The notes under the pieces: generated by a model | Databases searched by the model: none | Told to the model about the DNA's origin: nothing | The model's input: the letters and a program-made list of their open reading frames with translations, nothing else | Shown here: positions 55,801-62,160 of the stretch, one piece after another | Layout: each line of letters opens with the position of its first letter | Numbering within the stretch: position 1 is the first letter of the stretch | DNA from: Lepus europaeus | Taxonomy: Eukaryota; Chordata; Mammalia; Lagomorpha; Leporidae | Assembly: GCF_033115175.1 (NCBI RefSeq) | Contig: NC_084837.1 | Span: 66,921,266-66,985,265, forward strand | Direction of reading: 5' to 3' | Length of the DNA: 64,000 nt | Position numbers and translations under genes: made by a program

Positions 55801-58209
55801 ACGCTGGCCAGTCTTGGTAAGGATGATGTTCATCTAAATTCTTATAAATGGGGACTAATGGGATATACCTAATTGCTAGATAGGGAAGAGATCAAATTCT
55901 TTTGTTTTATTGTCTGCAGCTTCAATGGTGCCCCACCGAAAAAGTGATCTGTCCAAAGTTGTGATCCGGGCCCTCTTCACAGGGTCCTGTGTATCCTTTA
56001 TCAGTGCCTGTGTGGCAGGTAGGTGCCTCACCTTGGTCTCTTGGCATGTCTCAACCATGACAGGATCTTTCTCAGAATATGGATTTAACCATCCACCTCA
56101 CAGATACATAGAAAAGTCACTTAATCTAGTTCTCAGTCAACAACAAAGGGTACAGAGCTTTGAGGAACATGTGTACAATCTTCCTCTTGGTATCTCTGTC
56201 TCCTTTATCCAGGAATCCTCTATGTTCCCCGGGGAGCTGAAACTGACTGTGTCTCCTTCCTAAGCACAAGTTTCACCAACAGAAGCTATGAGACCTATGT
56301 GTGCTGCAGAGAGCTCTTTCAGAAGTGAGTGAGCACCAGGACTCCTGTTCCCTTCTTATATTGTGAAGACATCTTTTGGGGTTGGGGAGAAAGGTGATCT
56401 TCAGGGTAATCCTAAGGAGGCTGAAGAGAAAATAGAGAAGAGACATGGGTATTGGTGACAGCCTGGATCTGTGTTCTTTTTTTAGTTGAGTCTTCAGGAT
56501 TAGCTCTACTGACAGGTTCCATCTCGGGTACTGAGATGAGAGGTAGAGGGTCAGATGAAAAAGCAGAGAAGAGTGACTTCCCTGACAAGAAGACACTGCA
56601 TTAATTGTGATTGGAATATAGATAGAAGTCTTCATCATACAGAAATAAAGAAGACTGACAGCAGATAAAATTGAAATTAGAAAGCATGATGATTTCATGC
56701 AGTGTAAATATGAATATGTTCACCAATTCTAGGCTATGAAAAGAAGAGACTATCATTATACTGAAAGGACTAGTTGGGGGACACACAAAAGGAAGGATTT
56801 TAAGAACTAGTGTTTGGTACAATAGTGTTTTTAAGGACTTTAATAACTAGTTTTTGGTAAAATAAAAGGTGTGTGTATTGGTGGTAACATACAGGTGAGT
56901 GAAGAGAGTTCTGGGAGATGAGGCTGAGAAATTATAAAAGGCCTTGGATGAAATGCTGAGGAATTTAGGTTCTGACCTGCAAAATTCTGAACACTGGCAT
57001 GTCAGCTATGCTTTTTCGAAAGATCATTCTGGTAGCCATATGGATGTCAGAAAGACCAATGAACCACTGTAATAGTCCTAGTAAGAGATTATGAGAACTG
57101 ATATTAAGTGGTTGTGAAAATGGGTAAGAGGAAAGGGTAGGGTGAGGAAGAGAAGGACATCTCAAATGAGTCTTTTCTGCTCCAGCAAGTGGGTCTAAAG
57201 GAGGGCCATTCAGTCACTGACAGGAAAAGGATTAGCTTCAGGAATGGGAGTAAAGGGGAGAGATAATGGCTTCCATCAGTTTCGGAACTGTTAACTTGGA
57301 GGAATCTATGACACTGTCATGTGAAGCTACTCATAAGCTAAATGGGGTCTAGAGTTCAGGAGAGCAATCCAAGCTGGAGATAGCTTTGGAAGTTATCATT
57401 AAGTAAATGATCTGTTCAGTATATAGGTTAATGGTCAAGTGTTATCTGCTTAACAGGTTACTTGTCCAAGTAAATGAATGCTACTCTTCCTGTGTTTGGA
57501 GATTATCAGAAAAGGCAACTAACTCTTCCAAGAAAATAATCCTTTTGACATACTATTAAAGATGAATTATAAGCTGGACAGATCATTGGTCTGGCACAGT
57601 TTTGTTTCCTATGATCTGACGGCAATCAGTGGATTTCCAAAGCCACATATTGAGGGTCATTAGCAGTAACCCTCGTTGAATCTGAAAGAGATATGGTTTT
57701 GGCCAATTAATTTATACTAAGTAAGTCTGAACTGTTCTCTTTCCTTAGGAGGAAACTGGCTTTAGGATACCACCCTGCTTTCTAGAATAAATTTGATACA
57801 AAATAATTACAGGGAATAAACTGTGACTCAGAGATTTCTAGAAAGGAAATTTCCAAATGGGCCATGGTTAGGAATTGGGCACAGGAGCAGACACAATCAT
57901 ATAGGGTTTCTTGCTAGTATTATATTGGATAGGAAAGAGAAAACAAATCTAATTGAGTCCAATTTATTTGGTCATGACTCATAGATCTATTTATTGGTTC
58001 TTGGTTTTGTTTTCAGTTGCTGACATAAAATTTATTGATCTATTTTGCTGCCTTGCTTTCATCTGACCCAATATGTTATCTTTCTTTTCAGTACTTATCT
58101 GAATGGCACCAATCCACCTTCTTTTTCTGGTGCCTGGGAAGACAAGGCATTCAGTGCCATGGCCCTTGCTAACTGCTGTGGATTCTACAACAATACTGTC
58201 TGTGCCTAA
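28493..58209 (+). CDS. SLC28A2 (CNT2), Na+-coupled purine nucleoside transporter, 17 coding exons
   Basis: Integral plasma-membrane symporter that imports purine nucleosides (adenosine, guanosine, inosine) and uridine with Na+; SLC28/CNT family. Coding parts: 28509-28589, 28719-28807, 44718-44809, 46084-46267, 47661-47802, 48462-48575, 48925-49002, 49380-49460, 49900-49980, 51594-51719, 51801-51931, 52326-52494, 52705-52902, 53859-53940, 55920-56018, 56213-56324, 58092-58209. They total 1,977 nt, so 658 residues plus TAA. All introns are GT-AG and phases agree at every junction. Visible: hydrophilic N-terminus (1-80), many membrane segments, the CNT signature G-x-K-x3-N-E-F-V-A-Y (485-496), and purine-type selectivity residues G313/M314 and T347/V348 in contrast to S/Q and S/L of CNT1. 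Three N-glycosylation sequons lie near the C-terminus (N605, N624, N653). Unusual: Arg297 where human CNT1 and CNT2 have Gly. I see no disabling change; the identification is based on recalled human CNT2. Confidence 0.97.
28719..28807 (+). CDS. SLC28A2 coding exon 2
   Basis: Codons 28 to part of 57; acidic and polar cytoplasmic N-terminal segment ([19 protein letters not shown]). Phase 0 in, 2 out. Acceptor GTGCTTACAG, donor GTACCA. Followed by the 15.9-kb intron 2. Confidence 0.95.
28808..29056 (+). other. intron 2, proximal segment
   Basis: No repeat recognised except a short AT dinucleotide stretch near 28935-28960. Confidence 0.4.
29057..29376 (-). mobile_element. C-SINE in intron 2
   Basis: TTTATTTATTTGACAGGTAG, GCCACTATGGCTGGCGCTGT, end GCCATGGTGCCAGCCCC. 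Adjacent to another minus-strand copy in tandem. Confidence 0.92.
29388..29705 (-). mobile_element. C-SINE in intron 2, head cut
   Basis: TTTTTAAGATTTTTATTTAT, GACAGGTAGAGTTACAGACA, ends after GGCGGAGGATTAACCTAG without the final CCACGGCGCC. Confidence 0.9.
29706..30265. other. intron 2, no feature seen
   Basis: No recognisable repeat or exon. Confidence 0.4.
30266..30598 (-). mobile_element. C-SINE in intron 2
   Basis: AAAAATATTTATTTATGTG, GA-rich tract, GCACTTGGGCCATCACC, end GTGTAACACTGATCCCC. Confidence 0.87.
30612..30947 (-). mobile_element. C-SINE in intron 2
   Basis: TTAAAGATTTATTTATTTA, CCCAAATGGCCGCAACAGG, end ACACCATAGCGTTGGCCC. Confidence 0.92.
30948..31400 (+). mobile_element. 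L2 LINE fragment
   Basis: TCGTGGCTCCCCTTTGATTC, AGAACAAAGGCCAACTC, TTAAGGCCCAATTCAATAC resemble the L2 'ATGGCTCCCCATTGCC ... AAGGCCCAGCTCAAATG' sequence in order. Confidence 0.6.
31547..31632 (+). repeat. degenerate telomere-like (CCCTAA)n tract
   Basis: CTAACCATAACCCTAACCCT then variants CTAGCCCTAGCCCTAAGCC and TAAACCTAACCTAAACC: about 14 hexamer-like units of CCCTAA with one-base variants. A short interstitial telomeric-like sequence inside intron 2. Confidence 0.85.
31769..32090 (-). mobile_element. C-SINE in intron 2
   Basis: T and A runs, AGATTTATTTATTTACTTG, a short duplication of GGGCTGGGCCAG, GGCCCAAGTACTTGGGCC, end GTGCCATAGTGCAGGCC. Confidence 0.87.
32095..32470 (-). mobile_element. 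probable L1M fragment
   Basis: TTGTTTGATTAACTCTGATG and CATACTGATATCCAGTTTCT resemble antisense L1. Decayed and tentative. Confidence 0.4.
32475..32800 (+). mobile_element. C-SINE in intron 2, diverged
   Basis: GATGTTGTAGTACAGCTGATTAAG head, GGCACAAGTGCTTGGATCCC, tail TTTCAAATGCATAAATAAAT. Confidence 0.8.
32951..33305 (-). mobile_element. C-SINE in intron 2
   Basis: (TTTTA)n tail then AAAGATCTAGTTATTTATTTG, GGCCAGGGCTGGGCCAGGCC, end CACGCCACAATGCTGGC. Confidence 0.88.
33374..33617 (-). mobile_element. C-SINE in intron 2, outer copy (left part)
   Basis: TTAAAAAATATTTATTTATT, CCAAATGGCCACAATGGCC. Interrupted at AGAAGTGGAGCAG by a plus-strand SINE; the remainder continues at 33990-34072. Confidence 0.92.
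33618..33976 (+). mobile_element. C-SINE inserted inside another C-SINE
   Basis: GAGGCTGGCGCTGTGGCGTAG to AAATAAATAAATCTTTAAA. Flanked by the perfect 13-bp duplication AGAAGTGGAGCAG (33605-33617 and 33977-33989), which is host SINE sequence. Confidence 0.96.
33990..34072 (-). mobile_element. C-SINE in intron 2, outer copy (right part)
   Basis: TCAGGACTCGAACTTC to GCCACAGCACCAGCTCC completes the tRNA-like head of the copy starting at 33374. Confidence 0.92.
34095..34422 (+). mobile_element. C-SINE in intron 2, young subfamily
   Basis: GCAGGCGCCGCTGCTCACTAG head, poly-A after CTCACTGTC. Near-perfect duplication AAATCAGTGAA / AAATCAATGAA flanks it. Confidence 0.9.
34740..35053 (+). mobile_element. 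C-SINE in intron 2 with 14-bp TSD
   Basis: GGGGACTGGCACTGTGGCATAG to CAAATAATAAATCTTTTTTT. TSD AAATTTATATTTTT at 34726-34739 and 35054-35067. Confidence 0.94.
35319..35643 (-). mobile_element. C-SINE in intron 2
   Basis: T run, AGATTTATTGAATTAATTTG, CCTCAAATGGCTGCAATGG, end GTGATATAATGCTGGACCC. Confidence 0.88.
36084..36424 (+). mobile_element. C-SINE in intron 2, with C-rich tract
   Basis: GGGCCGGTAATGTGGCATATC to AAATAAATAAATCTTTT. Short duplication CAGGTTGTA (36075-36083, 36425-36433). The usual CT tract is replaced by a C run with CCGCC (about 36337-36362). Confidence 0.9.
36528..36865 (-). mobile_element. C-SINE in intron 2, young subfamily
   Basis: T run, GGACAGGCAGAGTTAGTGAG to GAGCCACACGCCAGCCC. 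Duplication TCTTTTAAC at 36519-36527 and 36866-36874. Confidence 0.92.
36900..37280. mobile_element. L2-like remnant
   Basis: TTCAGCAAACACTAATTGAA, CTAGGTACTCAGTTGGG and GCATTTATAAGATGG give a weak L2/MIR-type resemblance. Low certainty. Confidence 0.35.
37335..37435 (+). repeat. polypyrimidine (CT-rich) tract
   Basis: About 100 bases almost entirely C and T (CCCTTCCCTTCCTTTCTC and similar), feeding into a C-SINE tail. Confidence 0.85.
37424..37636 (-). mobile_element. C-SINE in intron 2, truncated
   Basis: CTTATTTATTTGGCGGAAAG, CTAAATGCCGATAACAG, end AACTGCTCAGCCAAAGCCTGCCCC, with a deletion in the distal part. Confidence 0.78.
37640..39129. other. intron 2, repeat-free stretch
   Basis: About 1.5 kb without recognisable repeat. 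Long open frames on the minus strand (38219-38753) show no known domain and lie antisense in an intron. Confidence 0.4.
39130..39760 (-). mobile_element. L1M fragment
   Basis: TTTGGGCCATTTATGTTTAA, TGATTTAATCCTACCATCTT, GTTAGTGATTGCTTTAGAGC, TCATAGTGTACTTCTTTAAC follow antisense L1M order. Confidence 0.65.
39790..39975 (+). mobile_element. MIR fragment
   Basis: GAGTTTAAACCCTAATTCTG, CCACCTGCTGGCAGGCTCTG, TTTCCTTACTTACAAACTCC, GGTGCCTAATAAAC in MIR order. Confidence 0.55.
40496..40808 (+). mobile_element. C-SINE in intron 2 with 13-bp TSD
   Basis: GGGGCCAGTGTTTTAGCATAG to CAAATACATAAATAAACAC. TSD AAATTCCTATTGA at 40483-40495 and 40809-40821. Confidence 0.95.
40822..43713. other. intron 2, 2.9-kb repeat-free stretch
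   Basis: The longest part of intron 2 in which I recognise no SINE, LINE or LTR. No exon with convincing signals was found. Confidence 0.4.
43727..44049 (-). mobile_element. C-SINE in intron 2 with 13-bp TSD
   Basis: T run, AATTTGAAAGGCAGAGTTAC, (GA)n about 43778-43811, end CACAACGCTGGCCC. TSD CTGTCTCTGCTCC at 43714-43726 and 44050-44062. Confidence 0.95.
44085..44225 (+). mobile_element. MIR fragment
   Basis: AAGTTATTTAACATGCTTG, TCAGTTTCTACATCTGTAAT, ATGGGAATAATAGTAGTCAC, AGAGCCTAGCACATAGAAGG follow MIR order closely. Confidence 0.75.
44718..44809 (+). CDS. SLC28A2 coding exon 3
   Basis: Residues 57-88, including [20 protein letters not shown], the approach to the first membrane helix. 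Acceptor CCCTCATCAG, donor GTGAGA. Phase 2 in, 1 out. Confidence 0.96.
45394..45730 (+). mobile_element. C-SINE in intron 3 with 12-bp TSD
   Basis: AGGGTGGGAGTTGTGGTGTAG to GATAAATAGATTTAAAAAAA. TSD GTTTCAAGAAGA at 45382-45393 and 45731-45742. It lies 354 bp upstream of coding exon 4. Confidence 0.92.
46084..46267 (+). CDS. SLC28A2 coding exon 4
   Basis: Residues 88-149: the first hydrophobic helices (AAYFLAACI and [16 protein letters not shown]) followed by a basic loop [13 protein letters not shown]. Acceptor TCTCTTTTTAG, donor GTAAGA. Confidence 0.96.
46268..47660. other. intron 4, no feature seen
   Basis: About 1.4 kb without a recognised repeat or additional exon. Confidence 0.4.
47661..47802 (+). 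CDS. SLC28A2 coding exon 5
   Basis: Residues 149-196: two membrane segments ([16 protein letters not shown] and [15 protein letters not shown]) around the [11 protein letters not shown] loop. Acceptor CTTTCTTCAG, donor GTGAGT. Confidence 0.97.
47803..48461. other. intron 5, no feature seen
   Basis: Contains a short TA/TG-rich stretch (about 48180-48230); otherwise nothing recognised. Confidence 0.4.
48462..48575 (+). CDS. SLC28A2 coding exon 6
   Basis: Residues 197-234, a phase-0 exon carrying helix [18 protein letters not shown]. Acceptor TTGATCCTAG, donor GTATTG. Confidence 0.97.
48925..49002 (+). CDS. SLC28A2 coding exon 7
   Basis: Residues 235-260, [18 protein letters not shown], a conserved CNT segment. 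Symmetric phase 0. Acceptor TGCTCCTTTAG, donor GTCTGT. Confidence 0.97.
49380..49460 (+). CDS. SLC28A2 coding exon 8
   Basis: Residues 261-287: helix [18 protein letters not shown]. Symmetric phase 0. Acceptor TCTCATTACAG, donor GTGAGT. Confidence 0.97.
49900..49980 (+). CDS. SLC28A2 coding exon 9
   Basis: Residues 288-314, leading into re-entrant hairpin HP1 and ending G313-M314, the purine-type selectivity pair. Codon 297 (49927-49929) is CGT, Arg, in a motif that reads M-G-T-T in human CNT1 and CNT2. Donor GTAAGC. Confidence 0.97.
50278..50631 (+). mobile_element. C-SINE in intron 9, young subfamily with 13-bp TSD
   Basis: GGGCCGGCGCCGCAGCTCACTAG to a 25-A tail after CTGCCTGTC. TSD AAAAGAATGTGTG at 50265-50277 and 50632-50644. 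It includes the extra GCAGCGCGCC segment typical of the youngest-looking copies. Confidence 0.95.
50860..51095 (+). mobile_element. L2 3' end fragment in intron 9
   Basis: TTCCTCTGTTGGACTATAAG, CTCCTAAGAATAGGAACC, CATCACTTGCTAAATGA resemble the L2 3' end. Confidence 0.5.
51594..51719 (+). CDS. SLC28A2 coding exon 10
   Basis: Residues 315-356, beginning [11 protein letters not shown] (Glu316 corresponds to a substrate-contacting Glu in the bacterial CNT structure, from memory) and containing T347/V348 in [10 protein letters not shown]. Donor GTATGC. Confidence 0.97.
51801..51931 (+). CDS. SLC28A2 coding exon 11
   Basis: Residues 357-400, [18 protein letters not shown] then the charged loop [19 protein letters not shown]. 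The intron before it is only 81 bp. Donor GTGAGT. Confidence 0.97.
52326..52494 (+). CDS. SLC28A2 coding exon 12
   Basis: Residues 400-456: [19 protein letters not shown], then helix [19 protein letters not shown]. Acceptor ATAACCACAG, donor GTAAGG. Confidence 0.97.
52705..52902 (+). CDS. SLC28A2 coding exon 13
   Basis: Residues 457-522; holds the family signature [12 protein letters not shown] (485-496) and the loop up to EKQWIS. Acceptor TCTCACTAAG, donor GTAAGT. Confidence 0.97.
53408..53735 (-). mobile_element. C-SINE in intron 13 with 15-bp TSD
   Basis: T run, AAAGATTTACTTATTTATTTG to GCCAGAGCACCGGACCCT. TSD CCTTTGCATATTCTT at 53393-53407 and 53736-53750; its right end is 123 bp from coding exon 14. 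Confidence 0.95.
53859..53940 (+). CDS. SLC28A2 coding exon 14
   Basis: Residues 523-550: [19 protein letters not shown]. Acceptor TATTTCCCCTAG, donor GTGAGT. A minus-strand C-SINE ends about 120 bp upstream. Confidence 0.97.
54240..54570 (-). mobile_element. C-SINE in intron 14
   Basis: T run, AAGATTTGTTTATTTATTTG, GGCGCCCATATGGGATGCCG, end CTGCACCACAGCGCAGTTCCC. Confidence 0.93.
54790..55116 (+). mobile_element. C-SINE in intron 14, young subfamily
   Basis: TTGCCGGCACCACGGCTCACTAG to poly-A after CTGCCTGTC. Duplication AAAAGCTGCAA at 54779-54789 and 55117-55127. Confidence 0.94.
55128..55919. other. intron 14 distal part, no feature seen
   Basis: An open frame at 55543-55872 exists but lacks splice signals and homology. 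Nothing else recognised. Confidence 0.4.
55920..56018 (+). CDS. SLC28A2 coding exon 15
   Basis: Residues 550-583: [20 protein letters not shown] then helix [12 protein letters not shown]. Acceptor TATTGTCTGCAG, donor GTAGGT. Confidence 0.97.
56213..56324 (+). CDS. SLC28A2 coding exon 16
   Basis: Residues 583-620: end of the last helix and the start of the extracellular, cysteine-containing tail, with sequon N605-R-S. Acceptor TCCTTTATCCAG, donor GTGAGT. Confidence 0.96.
56325..58091. other. intron 16, no repeat seen
   Basis: Nearly 1.8 kb without recognisable interspersed repeats. No extra exon identified. Confidence 0.4.
58092..58209 (+). CDS. SLC28A2 coding exon 17 and stop
   Basis: Residues 620-658; extracellular tail with sequons N624-G-T and N653-N-T and ending [11 protein letters not shown] is at 58207-58209. 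Acceptor TTTCTTTTCAG. Confidence 0.97.
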
Positions 58210-58465
58210 GGATGGTTGGTCCATTTCTACCACAGTTTTAATCTTAACAGCTTTTTGGTGCAAAAGTGTTTATATACTCAGGATTCCAACCCTTTAACCA
58301 ACTCTCCAAGATCCTTAACAGTAAAAGATTCATTTGATTCAGTGCATTCCACTAATGAAAATTAGCATTTATCTTTCCACTATTTCACTGAACCATAAAG
58401 GTACTCATGGGTACTGCTTGAGCATTTACTTGAAAAAATAAATATTATAATATCAGATAAATCTT
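58210..58465 (+). other. SLC28A2 3' UTR (probable)
   Basis: Sequence from the stop codon to just past the first AATAAA. The true cleavage site is not known; a longer 3' UTR is possible. Confidence 0.55.
58437..58442 (+). promoter_or_regulatory. polyadenylation signal candidate
   Basis: AATAAA, 228 nt after the stop codon, the first canonical hexamer downstream of SLC28A2. Another AATAAA at 59993-59998 belongs to an L1 3' end. Confidence 0.6.
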
Positions 58466-58671
58466 GCTCCTAGTCACCCTCTTAAAAATTATGAAATGCA
58501 GTGTACTACAAATGTGATTTCTTAGTATTAATATATATGAGGGATGGCTGTATTTCTTGGAATTCTGAGGATGAGTTGGTTTTATTATACTAAAGTTACA
58601 AATGAAGAGTGCATGAATATTCAATGAAAAGATTTTTCTGGTTGTCACATATTCGTAAACCTGCAAACTCC

Positions 58672-59004
58672 AGGGGCCAGCGCTGTGGTGTAGTGGGTAA
58701 AGCCGCCACCTGCAGTGTCAGCATCCCATATGGGTGCCGGTTCGAGTCCTGGCTGCTCCACTTCTGATCCAGATCTCTGCTATGCCCTGGGAAAGCAGCA
58801 GAGATGGACCAAGTCCTTGGGCCCCTGCACCCACGTGGGAGACCCGGGAGAAGCTCCTGGCTCCTGAGCTTTGGATCAGCTCAGGTCTGGCCGTTGCAGC
58901 CAATTGGGGAGTGAACCAGAGGATGGAAGACCTCTCTCTCTCTGCCTCTCCTTCTCTCTCTGTGTAACTCTAACTTTCAAATAAATAAATCTTTTTTTTT
59001 TTTT
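58672..59004 (+). mobile_element. C-SINE downstream of SLC28A2 with 15-bp TSD
   Basis: GGGGCCAGCGCTGTGGTGTAG to AAATAAATAAATCTTTTT. TSD AAACCTGCAAACTCC at 58657-58671 and 59005-59019. Confidence 0.96.
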
Positions 59005-59151
59005 AAACCTGCAAACTCCTTAACATTATATAGTAAAACAAAAAACACATCCCATATACAGACTTTTAAGAATTTCTTAATGGCCCTTGCTTTGTTTTAG
59101 TATCTGCCTTAGTGTCAGCCATAAATGCTTCATGTTTACAGAAATCCATTA

Positions 59152-59385
59152 AAACAGTGGTTTTCAGCAGGAAGTGGGAGTGGGAGTGGGGAGGGGACAC
59201 TTTTGCTTCCCAGGGAACATCTGGCAATGTCTCCAGACACTACTGGTTGTTACAACTGGGAGGATTCTACTGACATCTACTGGGTAGAGGCCAGGATTGC
59301 TGCTAAAATTTTTACAATGCCCATATCAGCCTCTCCCATACAGAATTCTTTGACACACCAACATCAACACTGTTGATGCTAAGAA
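59152..59385 (-). mobile_element. MER20 (hAT-Charlie) MITE
   Basis: GAACATCTGGCAATGTCTCC, CTGACATCTACTGGGTAGAG, GCCAGGATTGCTGCTAAAAT and GAATTCTTTGACACACCAAC match MER20 in reverse orientation, nearly full length. Confidence 0.8.
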
Positions 59386-59433
59386 GCTTATTCAAAATAT
59401 TTAATAGGTTTATAATATCTCTTTTAGGTAAGG

Positions 59434-60008
59434 GTTTCAAAAGGACATAGGAGTTCCTCAAAAAGCTAAACATAGAATTATCATATGGCCTCACAATTCC
59501 ACTCTGACATATACTCAGAAGAACTGAAAACATGCTAATACATGCACATGCATGTTCAGAGCAGTATTATTCACTGTAGTCAAAAAGTGGAAATAGTGCC
59601 AATGTCCATCAAGAGATAAATAGATAAGCAAATCATGAGATGTACATATAAGAAAATGTTATTCAGTCACAAAACAGATGAAGCACTGATATTTGCTATA
59701 TAGAGGAGCCTCAAAAACATTATGTTAAGTAAAAGAAGCAGACACAATGGCTTATTATTATATGATTCAATTTATATGAAATATCCAACATAGATAAATC
59801 CATAGCAACAGAACACAAATTGCTGGTTGCTAGGGACTGGGGAGAGGAGCACTGAGAGATTCCTTAATGAGTATGTGGCTTTATTTTGGGGTGATAGGAA
59901 CTAGATGTGGTGGCTGTGAAACATAGTGAATGTACTGTCACTGGACTGTTCACTTTAAAATGGTTAACTTTCTGTTATTTGAATTTCACCTCAATAAAAG
60001 TTTTTAAA
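59434..60008 (+). mobile_element. L1M 3' end
   Basis: CATATGGCCTCACAATTCCA, AATGTCCATCAAGAGATAAA, GTTATTCAGTCACAAAACAG, ACATTATGTTAAGTAAAAGA, TATATGATTCAATTTATATG, GGTTGCTAGGGACTGGGGAG, CTTTAAAATGGTTAACTTTC and terminal CCTCAATAAAAG follow the old L1 3' end in order. Confidence 0.88.
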
Positions 60009-60204
60009 AGGATGTGGGTTCTTGTGTGTTCCCTTAGCTAACCTATCCCCTCCACCTCCCACTTTTCTGAGCTCAGAACTTCTTGATCTTTGATTAGCTT
60101 CCATTCCTATCCCATCTCCTTTATTTTTCTAACTTGACATTAAAAAGCCAATAAATTGCTTCTTCAACTGCAGACTAACTGGAACACAGCAAAATACAAT
60201 GGTT

Positions 60205-60365
60205 GGTGGTACTGGGCACTAAGTGGGGCCGACTCTGCTTCTGGCTCGGCCACTTACAGAGACTGATCATGGGCCAGCTCCTTGACCTCTCCCTGCCCCT
60301 TGGCAACTTCATGTGTAAAACAGGGCTGGTGAGACGTGCCTTGTAGATTGTGAGGGAACTCACTG
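60205..60365 (+). mobile_element. MIR fragment
   Basis: CTGCTTCTGGCTCGGCCACT, TACAGAGACTGATCATGGGC, CAACTTCATGTGTAAAACAG follow MIR order. Confidence 0.6.
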
Positions 60366-60754
60366 CTTCCCTCAGTCCAATGTAGAGTTAGCTACTATTA
60401 TTTTTTCTTGTTTAAATTTTCAATTAATTGTATACACATATGATTAACTCTATGTTAAGTAAAGAGTTCAACAAATAGTATGGAAAAAAAAAACAAAAAA
60501 CCTGTTCCTCAACAGTCAAGACAAGGGCTGTTCAAGGTCATTGCTTTTCAAAGTCTCAATTTCACTTCAACAGATTGCCTTTTAGCTACTATTATTAAGG
60601 ACTGCACAGACATCAATTTGCTGCATGTGAAATTTGGTTCACAGAAGGAAGCATGTGGGAATGAGGGAAATTCTTATCTCCTTTCAAAGGGCTAGGGCTG
60701 GTTTTTAATTCAGTTTCTAGTTTTCAGTTTCCTATTTAAAATAGATCTGGCCTA

Positions 60755-61190
60755 AATCCTCGCCCTTCGAGGGCCTCGCCGTAAATCTGGGAAGCCTAAT
60801 AATCTTACCAGCATCTTCAGAACAGTCTCAAAAATAGGAGCAAACAGAAAAATGTGGGCTAACTGTGGTAACAACAAACAGGACGCCTTGTCTTCCTGGC
60901 CAAGAGCTGCTCCCAGGCATGGATGGAAGTAACCCAGTGAGCTGGGCCCACCTTGCTGCCAGGGGCTGAAGAATCCCAGGAGGCAAGAGAGCTCCATCAA
61001 TCGCTCTCGGCCTCCGCCCTGGGGGCGGTGCAAACTCGCAGACACTGCAGTGTGAGAGTTGTAAGGGCGCCTGCGCACGCACGCGCAGGAGGCGGTGGTG
61101 AACGAAAATAAGGCGGTAGAGCAAGAGTATGGGAAACGGCCCCCAAGAGAAACTGAAGGCTTAGGAGCAAAGGGTGTTGCGGAAAGGGGC
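60755..61190. promoter_or_regulatory. orphan CpG-rich promoter-like block
   Basis: Abrupt rise in CpG relative to the AT-rich surroundings: GCCCTTCGAGGGCCTCGCCG, CGGCCTCCGCCCTGGGGGCG, GCGCCTGCGCACGCACGCGC. It contains a GC box and an NRF1-type motif and lies about 2.5 kb past the end of SLC28A2. No gene starting here could be identified on either strand. Confidence 0.55.
61067..61076. promoter_or_regulatory. NRF1-like site
   Basis: GCGCCTGCGC, the same decamer (reverse orientation) as at 938-947, followed by ACGCACGCGCAGG, which adds a second half-site. Confidence 0.5.
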
Positions 61191-61664
61191 TGTGTTTGCA
61201 CGTTGGGGTAGTAGTGTGGAAAGGACGCCATGGGGATAAGGAAAGGAGAAAGCCAGGCTGGGTCGCCCAATGGATAGTTTGTTGTCTCAAACACAAGGCC
61301 TCTCCTGCACATACTCTTCCACCGTTTACCTCTTTGCTTAATGTGTTTAGACACCTTTCTAGGCCGGTGCATACAGAGCTGCCTCATTCATTTTATTGGC
61401 TTCATGGGAGTCCACATAGGGATGCACCGTAAGTTATCTGTTTCCCTATTGATGGACACTTAGATTGACTTATGTGCCAGCTATTTCTACAGCCTACATA
61501 AGGTGGACAAAGTCTGTGTTTGACTCCCACTTCTGACACTTCTGATCTGCTCTTGAAAGTCTTTGGTTAAGCTATTGGTTGTTCAGCATGTAAAGCATTT
61601 ATCATCTCTAAGGAGCAGTTGATTTTTAATTAAAAGTAATAAAAAGAATAGGAGCCACAGGATT
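61191..61664. other. intergenic, no gene seen
   Basis: Short open frames only; no family resemblance. Confidence 0.4.
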
Positions 61665-61810
61665 TAGATTCAAAGTCCTGGCCTGAGTCCTTTTCAAGCC
61701 ATGTGAAAGTTCTTAATCTTTGAGCCTCAGATTCCATTTCTGCATAGTAAAGGTGATGATAAATCTACTTTAAGAGTTACTAGAAAATTTAGTAATATTT
61801 GTGAGGAAGA
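61665..61810 (+). mobile_element. MIR fragment
   Basis: TTCAAAGTCCTGGCCTGAG, TCAAGCCATGTGAAAGTTC, TTTGAGCCTCAGATTCCATT, TCTGCATAGTAAAGGTGATG in MIR order. Confidence 0.65.
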
Positions 61811-61904
61811 AGCCACATTGGGTAAACGGCAAAGTGTTCCAAAAATATCCTTTTCACAAGTGGTTCAAGTGAAATGACCTTAAAAGCCTTTGCTGCTTTT
61901 CACA

Positions 61905-62160
61905 CAAACATTTACTCGACACTTGCCACACTCCTGGCACTGCTTAAGGAGCGTTACATAGTTTGGTTTGTGCTTCCCCCAATCCCCATTAGTCCACACA
62001 ACTCTTTGAGGAAGGTACTATTTTTTCTTAAGGAGGTACTTTGGTTTTCTAAAGGACAAAAGATAAAGTAGTTTACCTATAGTTACACTGTAAGTGACAG
62101 AGCTAGGATTTGAGCCTAGGGTCTGTCTGACTCCAAAGGCCTTGCTCTTATCCACCACAT
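61905..62160 (-). mobile_element. MIR, near full length
   Basis: TTTACTCGACACTTGCCAC, CACACAACTCTTTGAGGAAG, AGTTACACTGTAAGTGACAG, AGCTAGGATTTGAGCCTAGG, CTTGCTCTTATCCACCAC match the reverse complement of MIR across its length. Confidence 0.8.

Noticed and set aside
59993-59998. AATAAA as a distal polyadenylation site of SLC28A2
   Set aside because: It is the terminal signal of an L1M 3' end; the hexamer at 58437-58442 is closer and outside a repeat.
60752-61387. 211-codon open frame on the minus strand over the CpG block
   Set aside because: Longest frame in the window but with no recognisable domain, and the sequence changes from AT-rich to CpG-rich within it; chance absence of stops is more likely.
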